DNA of 64,000 nucleotides from CAYFLR01 sp964343805 (GCA_964343805.1 CAYFLR010000005.1:62001-126000), one strand, 5' to 3'. Shown: positions 18,347 through 27,036, counted from the first letter of the stretch. Translations and numbers: made by a program. The notes: generated by a model from the sequence alone, not told the origin.

Positions 18347-19348
18347 TTATTGAGGGGGACTTTCAAAATGTAAAAATGAGTCTACCACATCTAAGAGGAT
18401 TCCATCAAAGGAACTGGCTTGTATTTTACTTAAATAAGAATCAGGGCTGTTCCAGAGTAGTTCATTCCATTTTGGATGCCAGTATTTTACCTTATAGCTG
18501 CCCGGCCACATTTTATTTTCTTCTTTAACCCACTTAGGTAGTTTCTTTGAGCAGCAATCTTGCCAATAGTATCGAAAGTTAGATGCTTCTCCTACGCTCA
18601 TGTAGGCTATGATGAGGCGTTTACCTCCTTGGGGTTTTGTCTTCAGTAAAGTAATTTCCTCTTTGGTGAAGGGAATATTCCAATGAAAAAGGTCTAAAAA
18701 TAAGATATCAAACTTTGTTTTCTGTAAGGAATCCAAGAATTCTTGGCGGCTAGGGAAATCCGTTGCATTAGGATTGATTAGATAAAGAAAATTTTGAGCA
18801 TCTTGTAGATTGTTTATGTCTTTTTTGTTTATGTTTATGGGCTCTGCTGGGTGCTTTGGTATGCTATCCAATGCCCTGCTTTTAGCAGCAAAGGATAGGA
18901 ATCCATCTGCTAAGTGTCTTTGGTAGGAGTCGTCTATTTTGAAAGGGGTATGGCAGTAGTCGATAATAAGGGTGCGAGTGGATTCTTTTTTAAGGTTTCT
19001 GAGATAGCTAAGAGACCATAAAGAATCTTGGGGGGTGCTGGCTTGGTCATCCCCTTTTAAACCATAGTATACGGACTCCATTAAAATTCCATCTATGCTA
19101 TTTAGATAATCTTGGTTTAATTCATCTTGAGCCTCTCCACTTACAGTGAGAAGTTGTAGGCCATTATTGGGGATAACCTGAAATTGGGGATTGTGGGATT
19201 TGGCGTGCTGACTGATAGCCTGCACTAATTTAATCATCTGATTGCGGTAGAAAAACCCCTTCTCTTCTTTTTGTACAACAAAGATATAGTAGAGTATTCC
19301 CGTGAGAAGGCTAAGTCCTATCAATATAGGTATAATCCATGAATTCAT
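18347..19348 (-). CDS. Membrane-anchored GH114-like endo-galactosaminidase (TM1410 family)
   Basis: A 333-residue protein with one N-terminal membrane anchor (MNSWIIPILIGLSLLTGILY). I use the ATG at 19348; a TTG-initiated extension to 19387 adds only polar residues. The C-terminal half has the GH114/TM1410 TIM-barrel signature: IAYMSVGEASNFRYYW, a WHPKW segment and SFDGILLDVVDS with the acidic strand end intact. The family includes the hydrolase domain of PelA and fungal Ega3, which cleave alpha-1,4-galactosamine polymers such as Pel. This is a candidate Pel-processing enzyme for the pel operon at 47.7-60.5 kb, where the hydrolase-like gene looks degenerate. Specificity is inferred from the family. 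Confidence 0.75.
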   Translation of the reverse strand: MNSWIIPILIGLSLLTGILYYIFVVQKEEKGFFYRNQMIKLVQAISQHAKSHNPQFQVIPNNGLQLLTVSGEAQDELNQDYLNSIDGILMESVYYGLKGDDQASTPQDSLWSLSYLRNLKKESTRTLIIDYCHTPFKIDDSYQRHLADGFLSFAAKSRALDSIPKHPAEPININKKDINNLQDAQNFLYLINPNATDFPSRQEFLDSLQKTKFDILFLDLFHWNIPFTKEEITLLKTKPQGGKRLIIAYMSVGEASNFRYYWQDCCSKKLPKWVKEENKMWPGSYKVKYWHPKWNELLWNSPDSYLSKIQASSFDGILLDVVDSFLHFESPPQ

Positions 19349-19683
19349 ACCTATAGTTTTACCTGGGGAAAAGCTATCATGCAACAATTATTAAGGTTTA
19401 TGAGAGCATGTTTTTCCAAAATGCGGTATTGTAGACTTGGATCCCCTCTTTAAGAGAGGGTAGTGAATAAGATTTAGAATATTCTAATATAATTATTGTA
19501 GTTTGTGAAGATTAACAAAATGCTAACGGAAAAACAAGTTTTTATTTTGGGGTTGCTTGCTATTATGAAAAGCATGATATAATGTATCGCAGCCATTGGT
19601 TAGGTATTGCCTTTGTCTATACTCTGCGTAATTCTCAACTTTTACTATACGAAAAACCTAATATAAGAACAGGTGAATGAAAA
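19349..19683. other. Divergent intergenic region between the GH114-like gene and fusA
   Basis: 335 nt containing the promoter proposed for fusA (19553-19583), a ~95-nt fusA leader and a short inverted sequence around 19445-19460. I see no RNA gene or riboswitch that I can name. Confidence 0.6.
19553..19583 (+). promoter_or_regulatory. Sigma-70-type promoter of fusA
   Basis: Extended -10 TGATATAAT at 19575-19583 with TTGCTT at 19553-19558, spacing 19 nt. The long spacing is compensated by the TG extension. Transcription would start near 19590. Confidence 0.55.
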
Positions 19684-21756
19684 ATGGAAACGAAATTATC
19701 TAAAATAAGAAATATTGGAATTGCAGCCCATATTGATGCTGGAAAAACAACTACCACAGAGAGAATTCTCTATTATACCGGTATAAATCGAAGAATTGGT
19801 GAAGTTCATGATGGTGCAGCTACTATGGACTTTATGAAGCAAGAACAGGAAAGAGGTATTACTATTAGCTCGGCGGCTACGAGTTGTTCTTGGAATGGTT
19901 TTTCCTTCAATATAATTGACACCCCAGGGCATGTTGACTTCACCATGGAAGTTGAGAAATCATTAAGAGTTTTAGATGGTATGATCGCACTTTTTTGTGC
20001 TGTAGGAGGGGTTGAACCTCAATCTGAAACCGTTTGGAAGCAGGCAGATGAGTATAATATCCCTCGAATAGCCTTTGTAAATAAAATGGATCGAAGCGGT
20101 GCTGATTTTGCCAATGTCATTGAGAATATGAAAGATAACTTAGGAAGCAATGCCGTTGCTTTTCAGCTTCCCATTGGAAAAGAAGAAAACTTTATTGGTT
20201 TGATCGATCTTTTAACCATGAAAGCTTTTTATTTTAAAGATCAAGACTTAGAAGAAGGAGATCTTCCTTCTGAATTACAGGCTGAGGCGGAAGCGGCTAG
20301 GGAGATGTTAATCGAAGCGGTAAGTGAATATGATGATGAAATAATGGAACTCTTTATTGATGAGCAAGAGGTGGGAGGAGAGCTCCTCGTTAATGCTGCT
20401 AGAAAAGCGGTCTTAAAAAATGGCATTGTGCCAGTACTTTGCGGATCTGCTTTTAAAAATAAAGGTGTGCAAAGTTTACTTGATGCGGTGACTGCCTATT
20501 TGCCATCCCCCCTTGATCGTGGAACCATCGAAGGATTTGACCCTTCTGATAGTGATCTTAAAATCAAACGAGACCCTGATGTAACTGCTCCTGTGACGGC
20601 GATGGCATTTAAGATTATCACAGATAAATATGTTGGTGAGCAGACTTTTTGTCGCATCTATTCTGGTACCATCAAAACCGGAGATACCCTTTTAAATACT
20701 AATTCAGGGAAGAGTGAGCGGATTGGTCGAATTATGAAAATCCATGCCAAAGATAGAGAGGATATCCCTGAAGCCACTGCAGGGGATATTGTGGCTTTTA
20801 TTGGGTTAAAAAATACCATCACTGGTAACACTCTATCAACAGTCAGCGACCCTATCGTGCTTAGCAATATTAGAACACCTCAAACAGTTGTGAATTGTGC
20901 TATCAAAGTGAAAGCCAAAGCGGATCGAGATAAACTAGCTAAAGCGCTTTATAAACTCTCTTCTGAAGATCCCTCCCTTAAGTTGAAATATGATGATGAA
21001 TCCGAAGAGACAGTTATATCAGGTATGGGTGAGCTGCATTTAGAAGTAGTTGTAGATCGTTTAAAACATGAATTTAATGTGCTAGCCGATTTAGGTGAGC
21101 CTTCTGTTTCCTATCGAGAAACAATAACCAGCGGGGCCAACCATGAAACTAGATATGTAAAGCAGTCAGGTGGTAAAGGTCAGTATGCCCATACTGTGAT
21201 TCAAATTGAGCCCAATCCGGGTTTAGGATTTGAATTTATCGATATGATTAAAGGGGGAGTTATTCCTAAAGATTATATTCCTGCCATCAGAAAATCTTTG
21301 CTAGACACAATGAACGAAGGGATTGTGGCTGATTACCCAGTAGTTGATATTAAAGTGACACTCTTAGATGGGAGTTATCATGAAGTGGATTCCTCTGAAA
21401 TGGCATTTAAAACCTGTGCTTCTATTTGTTTGAAAGAGGCTTTTGTTAAAGCTAAACCTATATTAAAAGAACCGGTAATGAATTTAGATGTGCAGACTCC
21501 CGAGGAATACGTTGGTAATGTGATTAGTGATGTGAATAGAAGAAGAGGAAAAGTGGAATCCTTGGATCCTTCTAAAGCTACCTTTCATAAAATTCAAGCC
21601 AAGACACCTCTTAAAGAAATGTTTGGCTATGCAAATGCGCTTCGATCCATAACCAGCGGGCGAGGAGTCTTCAGTATGGAGTTTGATTCTTATAAGCCGG
21701 TACCTAAGTCACTCGAAGTAGAAATCTTAGCTGAACGTAAAAAAGAAAAATCCTGA
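19684..21756 (+). CDS. fusA: Translation elongation factor G
   Basis: A 690-residue EF-G of normal length. G1 AHIDAGKTT, switch I EQERGITI, G3 DTPGHVDFTMEVEKSLRVLDG and G4 NKMDRSGAD are all present. Domain II, III, IV (YVKQSGGKGQYAHTVIQIEP) and V (TSGRGVFSMEFDSYKPVP) follow in order. The protein drives GTP-dependent translocation and/or ribosome recycling in the cytoplasm. The gene stands alone and not in a str operon with rpsL, rpsG and tuf. Delta-like bacteria and spirochaetes often carry two specialised EF-G genes, so it could be either the translocase or a recycling paralogue. Confidence 0.93.
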   Translation: METKLSKIRNIGIAAHIDAGKTTTTERILYYTGINRRIGEVHDGAATMDFMKQEQERGITISSAATSCSWNGFSFNIIDTPGHVDFTMEVEKSLRVLDGMIALFCAVGGVEPQSETVWKQADEYNIPRIAFVNKMDRSGADFANVIENMKDNLGSNAVAFQLPIGKEENFIGLIDLLTMKAFYFKDQDLEEGDLPSELQAEAEAAREMLIEAVSEYDDEIMELFIDEQEVGGELLVNAARKAVLKNGIVPVLCGSAFKNKGVQSLLDAVTAYLPSPLDRGTIEGFDPSDSDLKIKRDPDVTAPVTAMAFKIITDKYVGEQTFCRIYSGTIKTGDTLLNTNSGKSERIGRIMKIHAKDREDIPEATAGDIVAFIGLKNTITGNTLSTVSDPIVLSNIRTPQTVVNCAIKVKAKADRDKLAKALYKLSSEDPSLKLKYDDESEETVISGMGELHLEVVVDRLKHEFNVLADLGEPSVSYRETITSGANHETRYVKQSGGKGQYAHTVIQIEPNPGLGFEFIDMIKGGVIPKDYIPAIRKSLLDTMNEGIVADYPVVDIKVTLLDGSYHEVDSSEMAFKTCASICLKEAFVKAKPILKEPVMNLDVQTPEEYVGNVISDVNRRRGKVESLDPSKATFHKIQAKTPLKEMFGYANALRSITSGRGVFSMEFDSYKPVPKSLEVEILAERKKEKS

Positions 21757-21769
21757 AAATCTATTATAT

Positions 21770-21779
21770 NNNNNNNNNN
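21770..21779. other. Assembly gap (10 N) after fusA
   Basis: Ten N, 13 nt beyond the fusA stop, joining to the tail of an unrelated reading frame. The true length, and even the join, is unproven. Confidence 0.95.
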
Positions 21780-21780
21780 T

Positions 21781-21939
21781 GACGGTATTGTAAAAACTAC
21801 TGAACTTGAAGTTAAACTTGATGTCTGGTCAGATTATGTTTTTAATGAAGATTATAAGCTGATGCCTCTTAACGAACTTGATGGTTATATTAAGAAAAAC
21901 AAACATCCATTTTATAACTCCTTGTTGGTTTATCACTAA
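21781..21939 (+). pseudogene. C-terminal fragment of a surface/tail-fibre-like protein, cut by the gap
   Basis: An open frame runs out of the gap for 52 codons to TAA. It contains WSDYVFNEDYKLMPLNEL followed by YIKKNKH, a conserved pattern at the ends of long secreted adhesin or tail-fibre-like proteins (W-x-D-Y-V-F-x-x-D-Y-x-L-x-x-L-x-E-[VL]). Family members continue with Leu-Pro and a peptidase-S74/coiled-coil end. Here the tail is short and different (PFYNSLLVYH), suggesting truncation or a frameshift. The 5' part is hidden by the gap, so a real full-length gene upstream cannot be excluded. Confidence 0.55.
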
Positions 21940-21972
21940 AATAACTTTGATATAATCAATAAGGAGGATTTT

Positions 21973-22494
21973 ATGAATGAAAGCCATGCCCATTCCCACC
22001 GGAGCACTTATTTAAAGGGAGAGTTTAAAAATATAGCCGCTTATTCTGAATTGTATCTTGGAGCATTTGAGGCAATCTACCATTGCATGAAAAGTAATGT
22101 AAAAACTATTGTGCCCCATTGTTCGGTGGCTGAGGCGAAAAGGCTTATGTCATTTTATGATATTGATCAATTGCCGGTATTGAATGAGAAGGGTGTTGTT
22201 CTAGGTTTAGTGACTAGAAAGGGAATAGAAGTTAAACTGGCTCGGCGTAAAAAATATAAAGAAATGGATGCTGATGAATTTGAAATTCAAATCTTAGTTG
22301 AAGAAGTAATGTATAAAGAGTTCACTCACACCTCTCCGGAAAAACTTATCATAGATGTTATAGATCAACTGATTTTTGAAGGCAGTCAGTGCGTAATTAT
22401 CAGAGACAATGATATGACCTTTCAAGGCTTAGCCTCCCGTTCCGACATAACAGAGTATTTATACCTTAATGACCGGGATTTTTTTTTGACATAA
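21973..22494 (+). CDS. Tandem CBS-domain protein
   Basis: A 173-residue cytoplasmic protein. After ~35 residues come two CBS repeats: V-K-T-I-V-P-H-C-S-V-A-E-A...IDQLPVLNEKGVVLGLVTR, then T-S-P-E-K-L-I-I-D-V...CVIIRDNDMTFQGLASRSDI. CBS pairs usually bind adenine nucleotides and regulate a partner. AAGGAGG precedes ATG. It lies 84 nt before uppP, in the same direction. No effector domain is attached. A second CBS protein is at 60554-61009. Confidence 0.85.
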   Translation: MNESHAHSHRSTYLKGEFKNIAAYSELYLGAFEAIYHCMKSNVKTIVPHCSVAEAKRLMSFYDIDQLPVLNEKGVVLGLVTRKGIEVKLARRKKYKEMDADEFEIQILVEEVMYKEFTHTSPEKLIIDVIDQLIFEGSQCVIIRDNDMTFQGLASRSDITEYLYLNDRDFFLT

Positions 22495-22578
22495 ATGATA
22501 AGCGTTGGGAAATTTCTGGTTAATCCTACAAAAATATTGAAGATAGTTTTTCGAATATAATTCCGGTACAATGGCTTC

Positions 22579-23439
22579 ATGTTTATTGAAGTTATATTAT
22601 TAGGGATTATTCAAGGGATCACTGAATACATTCCCGTGTCAAGCTCAGCACATATAGTTATTTTGGAAACCTTACTGGGTCGTCCCTCTGGTAACCTATT
22701 GGTAGGAGTGGCCCTCCATATAGGAACTTTAATAGCTGTTTGTTTGCTTTTTTATCAAGATCTTTGGAAGATGATTTCTAACCTTTGGCTGCTCATTTTT
22801 AGCAAGAAGAGAAAGGAAATTTGGGGTGATCCTCATACACAGTTGATGGGACTTATTATTTTGTCCACTTTGGTTACCGGAGTTTTGGGTATTTTACTAA
22901 AGGACCAAATTGTAAAAGTTTTTTCCTCCACATGGATAATCTCGTTATTAATGATTGCCAACGGTTTTACTCTGTTTGCCAGCCGGTTTGCCCTTAAAAA
23001 TAAAGATATACCTAAAACAACAGAGAAGAGGCTTCCTGTACTGTCTGAGGAAGAAGTTAAAGAGGTAAAGCCTTGGCAGGCTCTGGTTATTGGCTTAACT
23101 CAAACAGCAGCCATTTTACCAGGTATTTCCAGGTCTGGGACCACTATTACCACAGCTCTTTATCTTGGGATCAGTCGAGAGGTGGCTGGGCGTTTCTCTT
23201 TTCTAATTTCTGTACCTACCATAGTAGGAGGGTTTATTTTTGAACTCTCTGCAGTGACCGATTTTAATAAATCTATGGCTATTCCCTTGCTAGTGGGGGG
23301 ATTGGTGGCTTTTATCGTGGGTTATTATTCATTGAAGATCTTGCTTCGAATTATTTCAAAAGGCAATTTGGCCATCTTCTCCTATTACTGCTGGGCAGCC
23401 GGTGTTTTATTATTCATCTATTCCATAGCAAATTCTTAA
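22579..23439 (+). CDS. uppP: Undecaprenyl-diphosphatase (BacA/UppP)
   Basis: A 286-residue polytopic inner-membrane enzyme of typical length. Both signature regions are visible: GITEYIPVSSSAH near the N-terminus (family consensus EFLPVSSSAHL) and PGISRSGTTITTAL at about residue 180. It dephosphorylates undecaprenyl pyrophosphate, recycling the lipid carrier for peptidoglycan and other envelope polymers; loss or overproduction affects bacitracin tolerance. The Shine-Dalgarno is weak. It follows the CBS gene and precedes a lone receiver protein. Confidence 0.95.
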   Translation: MFIEVILLGIIQGITEYIPVSSSAHIVILETLLGRPSGNLLVGVALHIGTLIAVCLLFYQDLWKMISNLWLLIFSKKRKEIWGDPHTQLMGLIILSTLVTGVLGILLKDQIVKVFSSTWIISLLMIANGFTLFASRFALKNKDIPKTTEKRLPVLSEEEVKEVKPWQALVIGLTQTAAILPGISRSGTTITTALYLGISREVAGRFSFLISVPTIVGGFIFELSAVTDFNKSMAIPLLVGGLVAFIVGYYSLKILLRIISKGNLAIFSYYCWAAGVLLFIYSIANS

Positions 23440-23512
23440 TTCAGCTTGTCACTCCAGCTACTTTAGATCTATAATAAGTAGAATTCAAATTTTATCTACT
23501 GAGGTTCTGTTT

Positions 23513-23896
23513 ATGAGTGAAAAAGTTGATGTAATGATGGTAGATGACGATATTTTTTGTATAAAGTTAATGGAAAGAACTTTAGAACCTCTTAACCTTG
23601 TCATTAAAAGTTTTACCGACAGTGAAGAGGCTTTATCAAGTATAGGCTTAATTGAACCCAAAATTCTAGTTCTAGATCTCAATTTACCCAACTTAAATGG
23701 AGACCAGCTCTTAGTAAAATTAAAAAAGCAGACCAATTGGAAAAATATAATAGTATTCTTTGTCACTGGTGAGGATTTGGTGGGCGAAGACCTCCAACTG
23801 CTCAGTTTTTTAGGTGCCTATCGTACTTTTACTAAACCTCTTAATCAAGAAAGCTTCCGGAAGCAAGTGGAAGAAGTTCTTAAACTCGCCATTTAG
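23513..23896 (+). CDS. Single-domain response regulator (CheY-like)
   Basis: A 127-residue stand-alone receiver. The acidic pair is in MMVDDDIF, the phospho-acceptor Asp in ILVLDLNLPNLNG, the Thr in FFVTGED, and the Lys in FTKPLN. No output domain is present. It could be a phospho-relay target for a hybrid kinase such as the one at 15097-17997, but that link is inference. GAGGT lies upstream of ATG. Confidence 0.9.
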   Translation: MSEKVDVMMVDDDIFCIKLMERTLEPLNLVIKSFTDSEEALSSIGLIEPKILVLDLNLPNLNGDQLLVKLKKQTNWKNIIVFFVTGEDLVGEDLQLLSFLGAYRTFTKPLNQESFRKQVEEVLKLAI

Positions 23897-24015
23897 TAAC
23901 TAAAGTATACTAAAAAAACCTATCTCTTCCTTTTTGGTATTTTTTTGTTACCACAATAATTTTGTTGTATTTTCTTAATATTGTAAAAATATAAGTAAAA
24001 GCAGTTATTTATGTG

Positions 24016-24033
24016 GTGTCAAAATTTTGGCAC
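24016..24033. promoter_or_regulatory. Palindrome overlapping the -24 box of a sigma-54 promoter
   Basis: GTGTCAAAATTTTGGCAC, 16 of 18 positions symmetric. Its right arm is the TGGCAC -24 element, so a bound regulator would block or help sigma-54 polymerase. Confidence 0.4.
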
Positions 24034-24043
24034 ATGATTTGCT
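24028..24043 (+). promoter_or_regulatory. Sigma-54 promoter (-24/-12)
   Basis: TGGCAC-ATGAT-TTGCT matches the sigma-54 consensus TGGCAC-N5-TTGCW at every defined base. Transcription should start near 24055, ~70 nt before the Gly/His-rich protein gene. Confidence 0.85.
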
Positions 24044-24127
24044 TCTTTCTGTCCGGCGTAGGTAAATTGTATGAAGTAGACCATCTGTGTCTATAAATAT
24101 GTAACTCTAAGAAAAAAGGAAGTAATC

Positions 24128-24655
24128 ATGAAAAAATCAACTCTATCTTTGTTAACTAAAACTGCTTTGATATCCTCATTTGTTTTTAGTGCATTTGTGG
24201 TTACCACCACTTTGGAAGCCCGAAACGGTCGGCGTGGCGGTGGATTTAATCGGGGTGGAATGTGTGTTGCTGAAATGCAAACATGGAGAGGACGAACTCT
24301 TGAAGTCTTCCGAGCATTCAAATGCCGAGCTGCTATGAGAAGATGTAATCGATCTCTAGACTATCGTCAATCTCAAGGACGTAATCCATGGGCTTCTTGT
24401 ACAATCGTACGTCGTGGTGGTGGAAATCATGGCGGTGGACATCATGGTGGTGGACATCACGGTGGCGGACATCACGGTGGAAACCAAGGTGGATGGAACC
24501 AAAACTGGAAATGTACAGCCATGGATCAAGGTTGGGAAGAGCATTGGGGCGGACATACTGCTTATGGTCGAAATAAACAACGAACAAGAAGAAAAGCTCT
24601 TAACGATTGTTTAGCTCACCACGGATCTTGTTCTGTAACATGTGAAAGAGACTAA
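24128..24655 (+). CDS. Secreted Gly/His-rich protein
   Basis: A 175-residue protein with a signal peptide (1-30, ...TTTLEA-RNG). The mature part begins with Arg/Gly-rich sequence, has a central run of GGGHH repeats (residues ~97-117) and eight Cys in flanking domains. The His-rich array could bind metal ions such as Ni, Zn or Cu. A full-consensus sigma-54 promoter lies 85 nt upstream and a strong terminator follows, so it is a monocistronic, regulated gene. No family recognised. Confidence 0.8.
   Translation: MKKSTLSLLTKTALISSFVFSAFVVTTTLEARNGRRGGGFNRGGMCVAEMQTWRGRTLEVFRAFKCRAAMRRCNRSLDYRQSQGRNPWASCTIVRRGGGNHGGGHHGGGHHGGGHHGGNQGGWNQNWKCTAMDQGWEEHWGGHTAYGRNKQRTRRKALNDCLAHHGSCSVTCERD
24431..24482 (+). 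repeat. 15-bp tandem repeats encoding GGGHH
   Basis: Successive GGTGGTGGACATCA-type units within the Gly/His-rich gene, diverged mainly at synonymous sites, three to four copies. Confidence 0.8.
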
Positions 24656-24688
24656 TTAAAGTTTACCTTTTTTAGTAAATAAATTGAG

Positions 24689-24721
24689 AAGCCTCAGATC
24701 TTAGAACTGGGGCTTTTTTTT
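24689..24721 (+). terminator. Rho-independent terminator of the Gly/His-rich gene
   Basis: Stem arms AAGCCTCAG (24689-24697) and CTGGGGCTT (24707-24715), extended inward by TCT/AGA, then eight T. Confidence 0.88.
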
Positions 24722-24790
24722 ACTCCTAATTCAAACATCATTAAAAAAAACCGATTGTTAACTCTCTTATTGTGCTAGAATAAGAGAACT

Positions 24791-25621
24791 ATGAAAAATC
24801 TCACAACTATTCCACTTTTTTTTAGAGCGTGGGGCTCTTTGCAAGTTTCCATTTTCCTCTTTCTCATCAGTATACTCATTGGCGGAGAGCAACTGTGGGC
24901 TCAAAGGGGGACTCGTTTTGTCGAGCAAAAAGAGGTTAATACATCGGCGGCCGACCAAATTACCGGGCTTTTTGATAGTAATATGCCCCCACCAGAAAGG
25001 CTTTCAGGCGATTTAGCGCTTAACTTTGAATACGGTATTAACCATCGTTTTGCGGTAGGAATTCAAGGTTGGAGTGTCTTTGTTGCTAGTTTATTTGATG
25101 CCATTGATCCTCAAGGAGGCTTGGCCTTTCCAATTATTGGAAAACTACGATACCGCTTCTACTCCAACAACAAGATTCGTTCAGTACTAAATACTTACCT
25201 TGGGTATAACAAAAATGGAGAGGCTTCCAGTACTTTTTTTCTGGGTATCAGCACCTTTACCTTACAAATGAATAGAAGGTTAAGGTTGCATGGCTCGGTA
25301 TTTGATTTGGAATGGGGTAATAATGTCCCTGGCTTTTCATTTGACATAGGTTTTTTCGGCGGCTCTTTGGGAATGACCTACAAACTTTTGGACAAGCTCA
25401 ATGTTAATGTTTATGCTTTAATCCCCCTGCTAGGTTCCGTGGATCTATCGATGGTCACCACCGATATTAGCATTCAAACCAATTCTGTCTATGCGGTGAC
25501 CATGATCAATGTGATTGCTGATATACTCATTAATGATACTTTAATCGTTTCTGGCGGTGTGATCACTTTTCCATTGGGGCAGAGCTATTCTCCCATTATT
25601 AATCTTGGACTCTTATTTTAA
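24791..25621 (+). CDS. Predicted outer-membrane beta-barrel protein
   Basis: A 276-residue protein. A long N-region and hydrophobic segment (to about residue 38, ...EQLWA-QRG) look like a signal peptide. It is followed by alternating strands and ends PIINLGLLF, a barrel-type terminal strand. It is 11 nt before the zinc-peptidase lipoprotein gene and runs with it and the following barrel, so the three probably form one operon. Function unknown. Confidence 0.65.
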   Translation: MKNLTTIPLFFRAWGSLQVSIFLFLISILIGGEQLWAQRGTRFVEQKEVNTSAADQITGLFDSNMPPPERLSGDLALNFEYGINHRFAVGIQGWSVFVASLFDAIDPQGGLAFPIIGKLRYRFYSNNKIRSVLNTYLGYNKNGEASSTFFLGISTFTLQMNRRLRLHGSVFDLEWGNNVPGFSFDIGFFGGSLGMTYKLLDKLNVNVYALIPLLGSVDLSMVTTDISIQTNSVYAVTMINVIADILINDTLIVSGGVITFPLGQSYSPIINLGLLF

Positions 25622-25632
25622 TTGGGCAGATT

Positions 25633-27036
25633 ATGAATGCAGTACGTCTTTTACTCATCTTTATTTTAGTCTGGGTGGCAGTTAATTCCTGTTCTCCCTT
25701 TGAAGATCCGGGAACTCCCTATAAAGCACAAGTCATGACGATTGATAAGGTGGATCCCACTGGCTTTCAACCCTCTACTTTTGAATTGGGAGTCAAGACC
25801 CGTAAAAGTTTGAATAGTCTAGAAAAGCTTGAAGGAAAGACCATGAAGGTCATTGAAGGAGGTGTGCTCAATATAAAAATTAGAGGAGATAATATTTATC
25901 AACCCAAATCTTTCGCAGGGGGAAGAGTTCCCTTTTTACAATACACCTTGAAAAATAAAGTCATTACTCCCAGAGATTTTAAAACCCTGGCTATTCTCTC
26001 TATCTTTGCCAGCTGGGATCAGATCTATGACAAATTAGAAAACATCACTGGTAAAAGTATGGAAACGCTGCTGGCCGAGCGAAAGGCCAAGAAAATAAAG
26101 TTCTTTTTCCAACCGGCTTTGACTTTAGACAGCCAGGATGAAAGTGGTACGGTAGAAGGGAAAGCCATTAATAAAGCCAATGCAGCCTACCTCAGAAAAT
26201 CCAATGATTTTCTATTAATGAGCAGTTCGGTGCTTGAAAAAGTACCTTTAGTCATGAACTCTCAGGTGATTGCTCATGAATTTGGTCACCTGTTGTTTAA
26301 CCATTTCTTTTTCAAATATTCCGAGAAGGAATGTGATAGTGACAACGGATATAGTTTAAATGGTTTTAATGAAGGGTTCTCCGACTTTTTTAGCTATTTA
26401 ATTACGGGGAGTAGTGATGTTCTAGGGGCTTCTATGCCTGATCTTATAAAACCAGAGCAGAGGAATTTTAAACAAATTTCCTATGAACTGAAAGATTTCC
26501 CCAAGGTAGAAGAGTGGGGACCTATGCAAGGAAGGGAAGGTGGCAATGAGGATGATGAAAAGGAATTGGAAAAAGAAGTAGATAAAGATGAGCCTGCTTG
26601 CTCCCATAGTTTTTATTGTATTGGTTCTCTTTTCGCAAAAACTTTAAATCTCATTCTCCAAGATGTACTGACAGACTTTGGCAAAACAGAGCAAAACCCT
26701 TTTACCAAAAGTCTATTTGCGTCGCTTCCCAATGCTCGAGACGATTATCTTAATTTTTTAAAAGAGGTATGGCCTCATGATGATGTTTGTAAAATAGAAG
26801 AGAAAGAAGATTTTTCTGGCTTTCCAAATGGAGAGATCATGATGAGTATCTTCCTTGCGGCATTGGTGAAAAACCAATCCAATAAGTATCAGGATATTTA
26901 TTGTAAGCGTGTGAAGGAGACCTTTAGTTCCCGAGGATTTAATTTAAATTGGGCTAATCGCGTATGCAAAGAGCAAGACAATCAGAACAACAATGGAAAT
27001 TCCAACAATCAAGAGAGTCAAAACAACCAAAATTGA
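25633..27036 (+). CDS. Zinc metallopeptidase lipoprotein (HEXXH, gluzincin-like)
   Basis: A 467-residue lipoprotein with lipobox AVNSC. The catalytic motif HEFGH sits in QVIAHEFGHLLFNH (~residue 216). About 30 residues later NGFNEGFSDFFSYL supplies a Glu in an N-E-G-x-x-D pattern, as in thermolysin-type gluzincins. HEXXH would bind zinc with the downstream Glu. The C-terminus is a low-complexity Asn/Gln/Ser tail of ~20 residues. The next gene starts within its stop (TTGA), showing translational coupling. Likely located at the outer membrane; substrate unknown. Confidence 0.8.
   Translation: MNAVRLLLIFILVWVAVNSCSPFEDPGTPYKAQVMTIDKVDPTGFQPSTFELGVKTRKSLNSLEKLEGKTMKVIEGGVLNIKIRGDNIYQPKSFAGGRVPFLQYTLKNKVITPRDFKTLAILSIFASWDQIYDKLENITGKSMETLLAERKAKKIKFFFQPALTLDSQDESGTVEGKAINKANAAYLRKSNDFLLMSSSVLEKVPLVMNSQVIAHEFGHLLFNHFFFKYSEKECDSDNGYSLNGFNEGFSDFFSYLITGSSDVLGASMPDLIKPEQRNFKQISYELKDFPKVEEWGPMQGREGGNEDDEKELEKEVDKDEPACSHSFYCIGSLFAKTLNLILQDVLTDFGKTEQNPFTKSLFASLPNARDDYLNFLKEVWPHDDVCKIEEKEDFSGFPNGEIMMSIFLAALVKNQSNKYQDIYCKRVKETFSSRGFNLNWANRVCKEQDNQNNNGNSNNQESQNNQN

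Noticed and set aside
22556..22561. TATAAT box just before uppP
   Set aside because: Only 17 nt from the ATG and without a -35 partner, so not called a promoter.
23897..23955. Possible terminator after the lone receiver gene
   Set aside because: The arms are mostly A/T with mismatches, so the stem is too weak to support.
24333..24614. Several overlapping frames on both strands over the Gly/His-rich gene
   Set aside because: Low-complexity codons keep all frames open; only the frame with signal peptide, promoter and terminator is supported.
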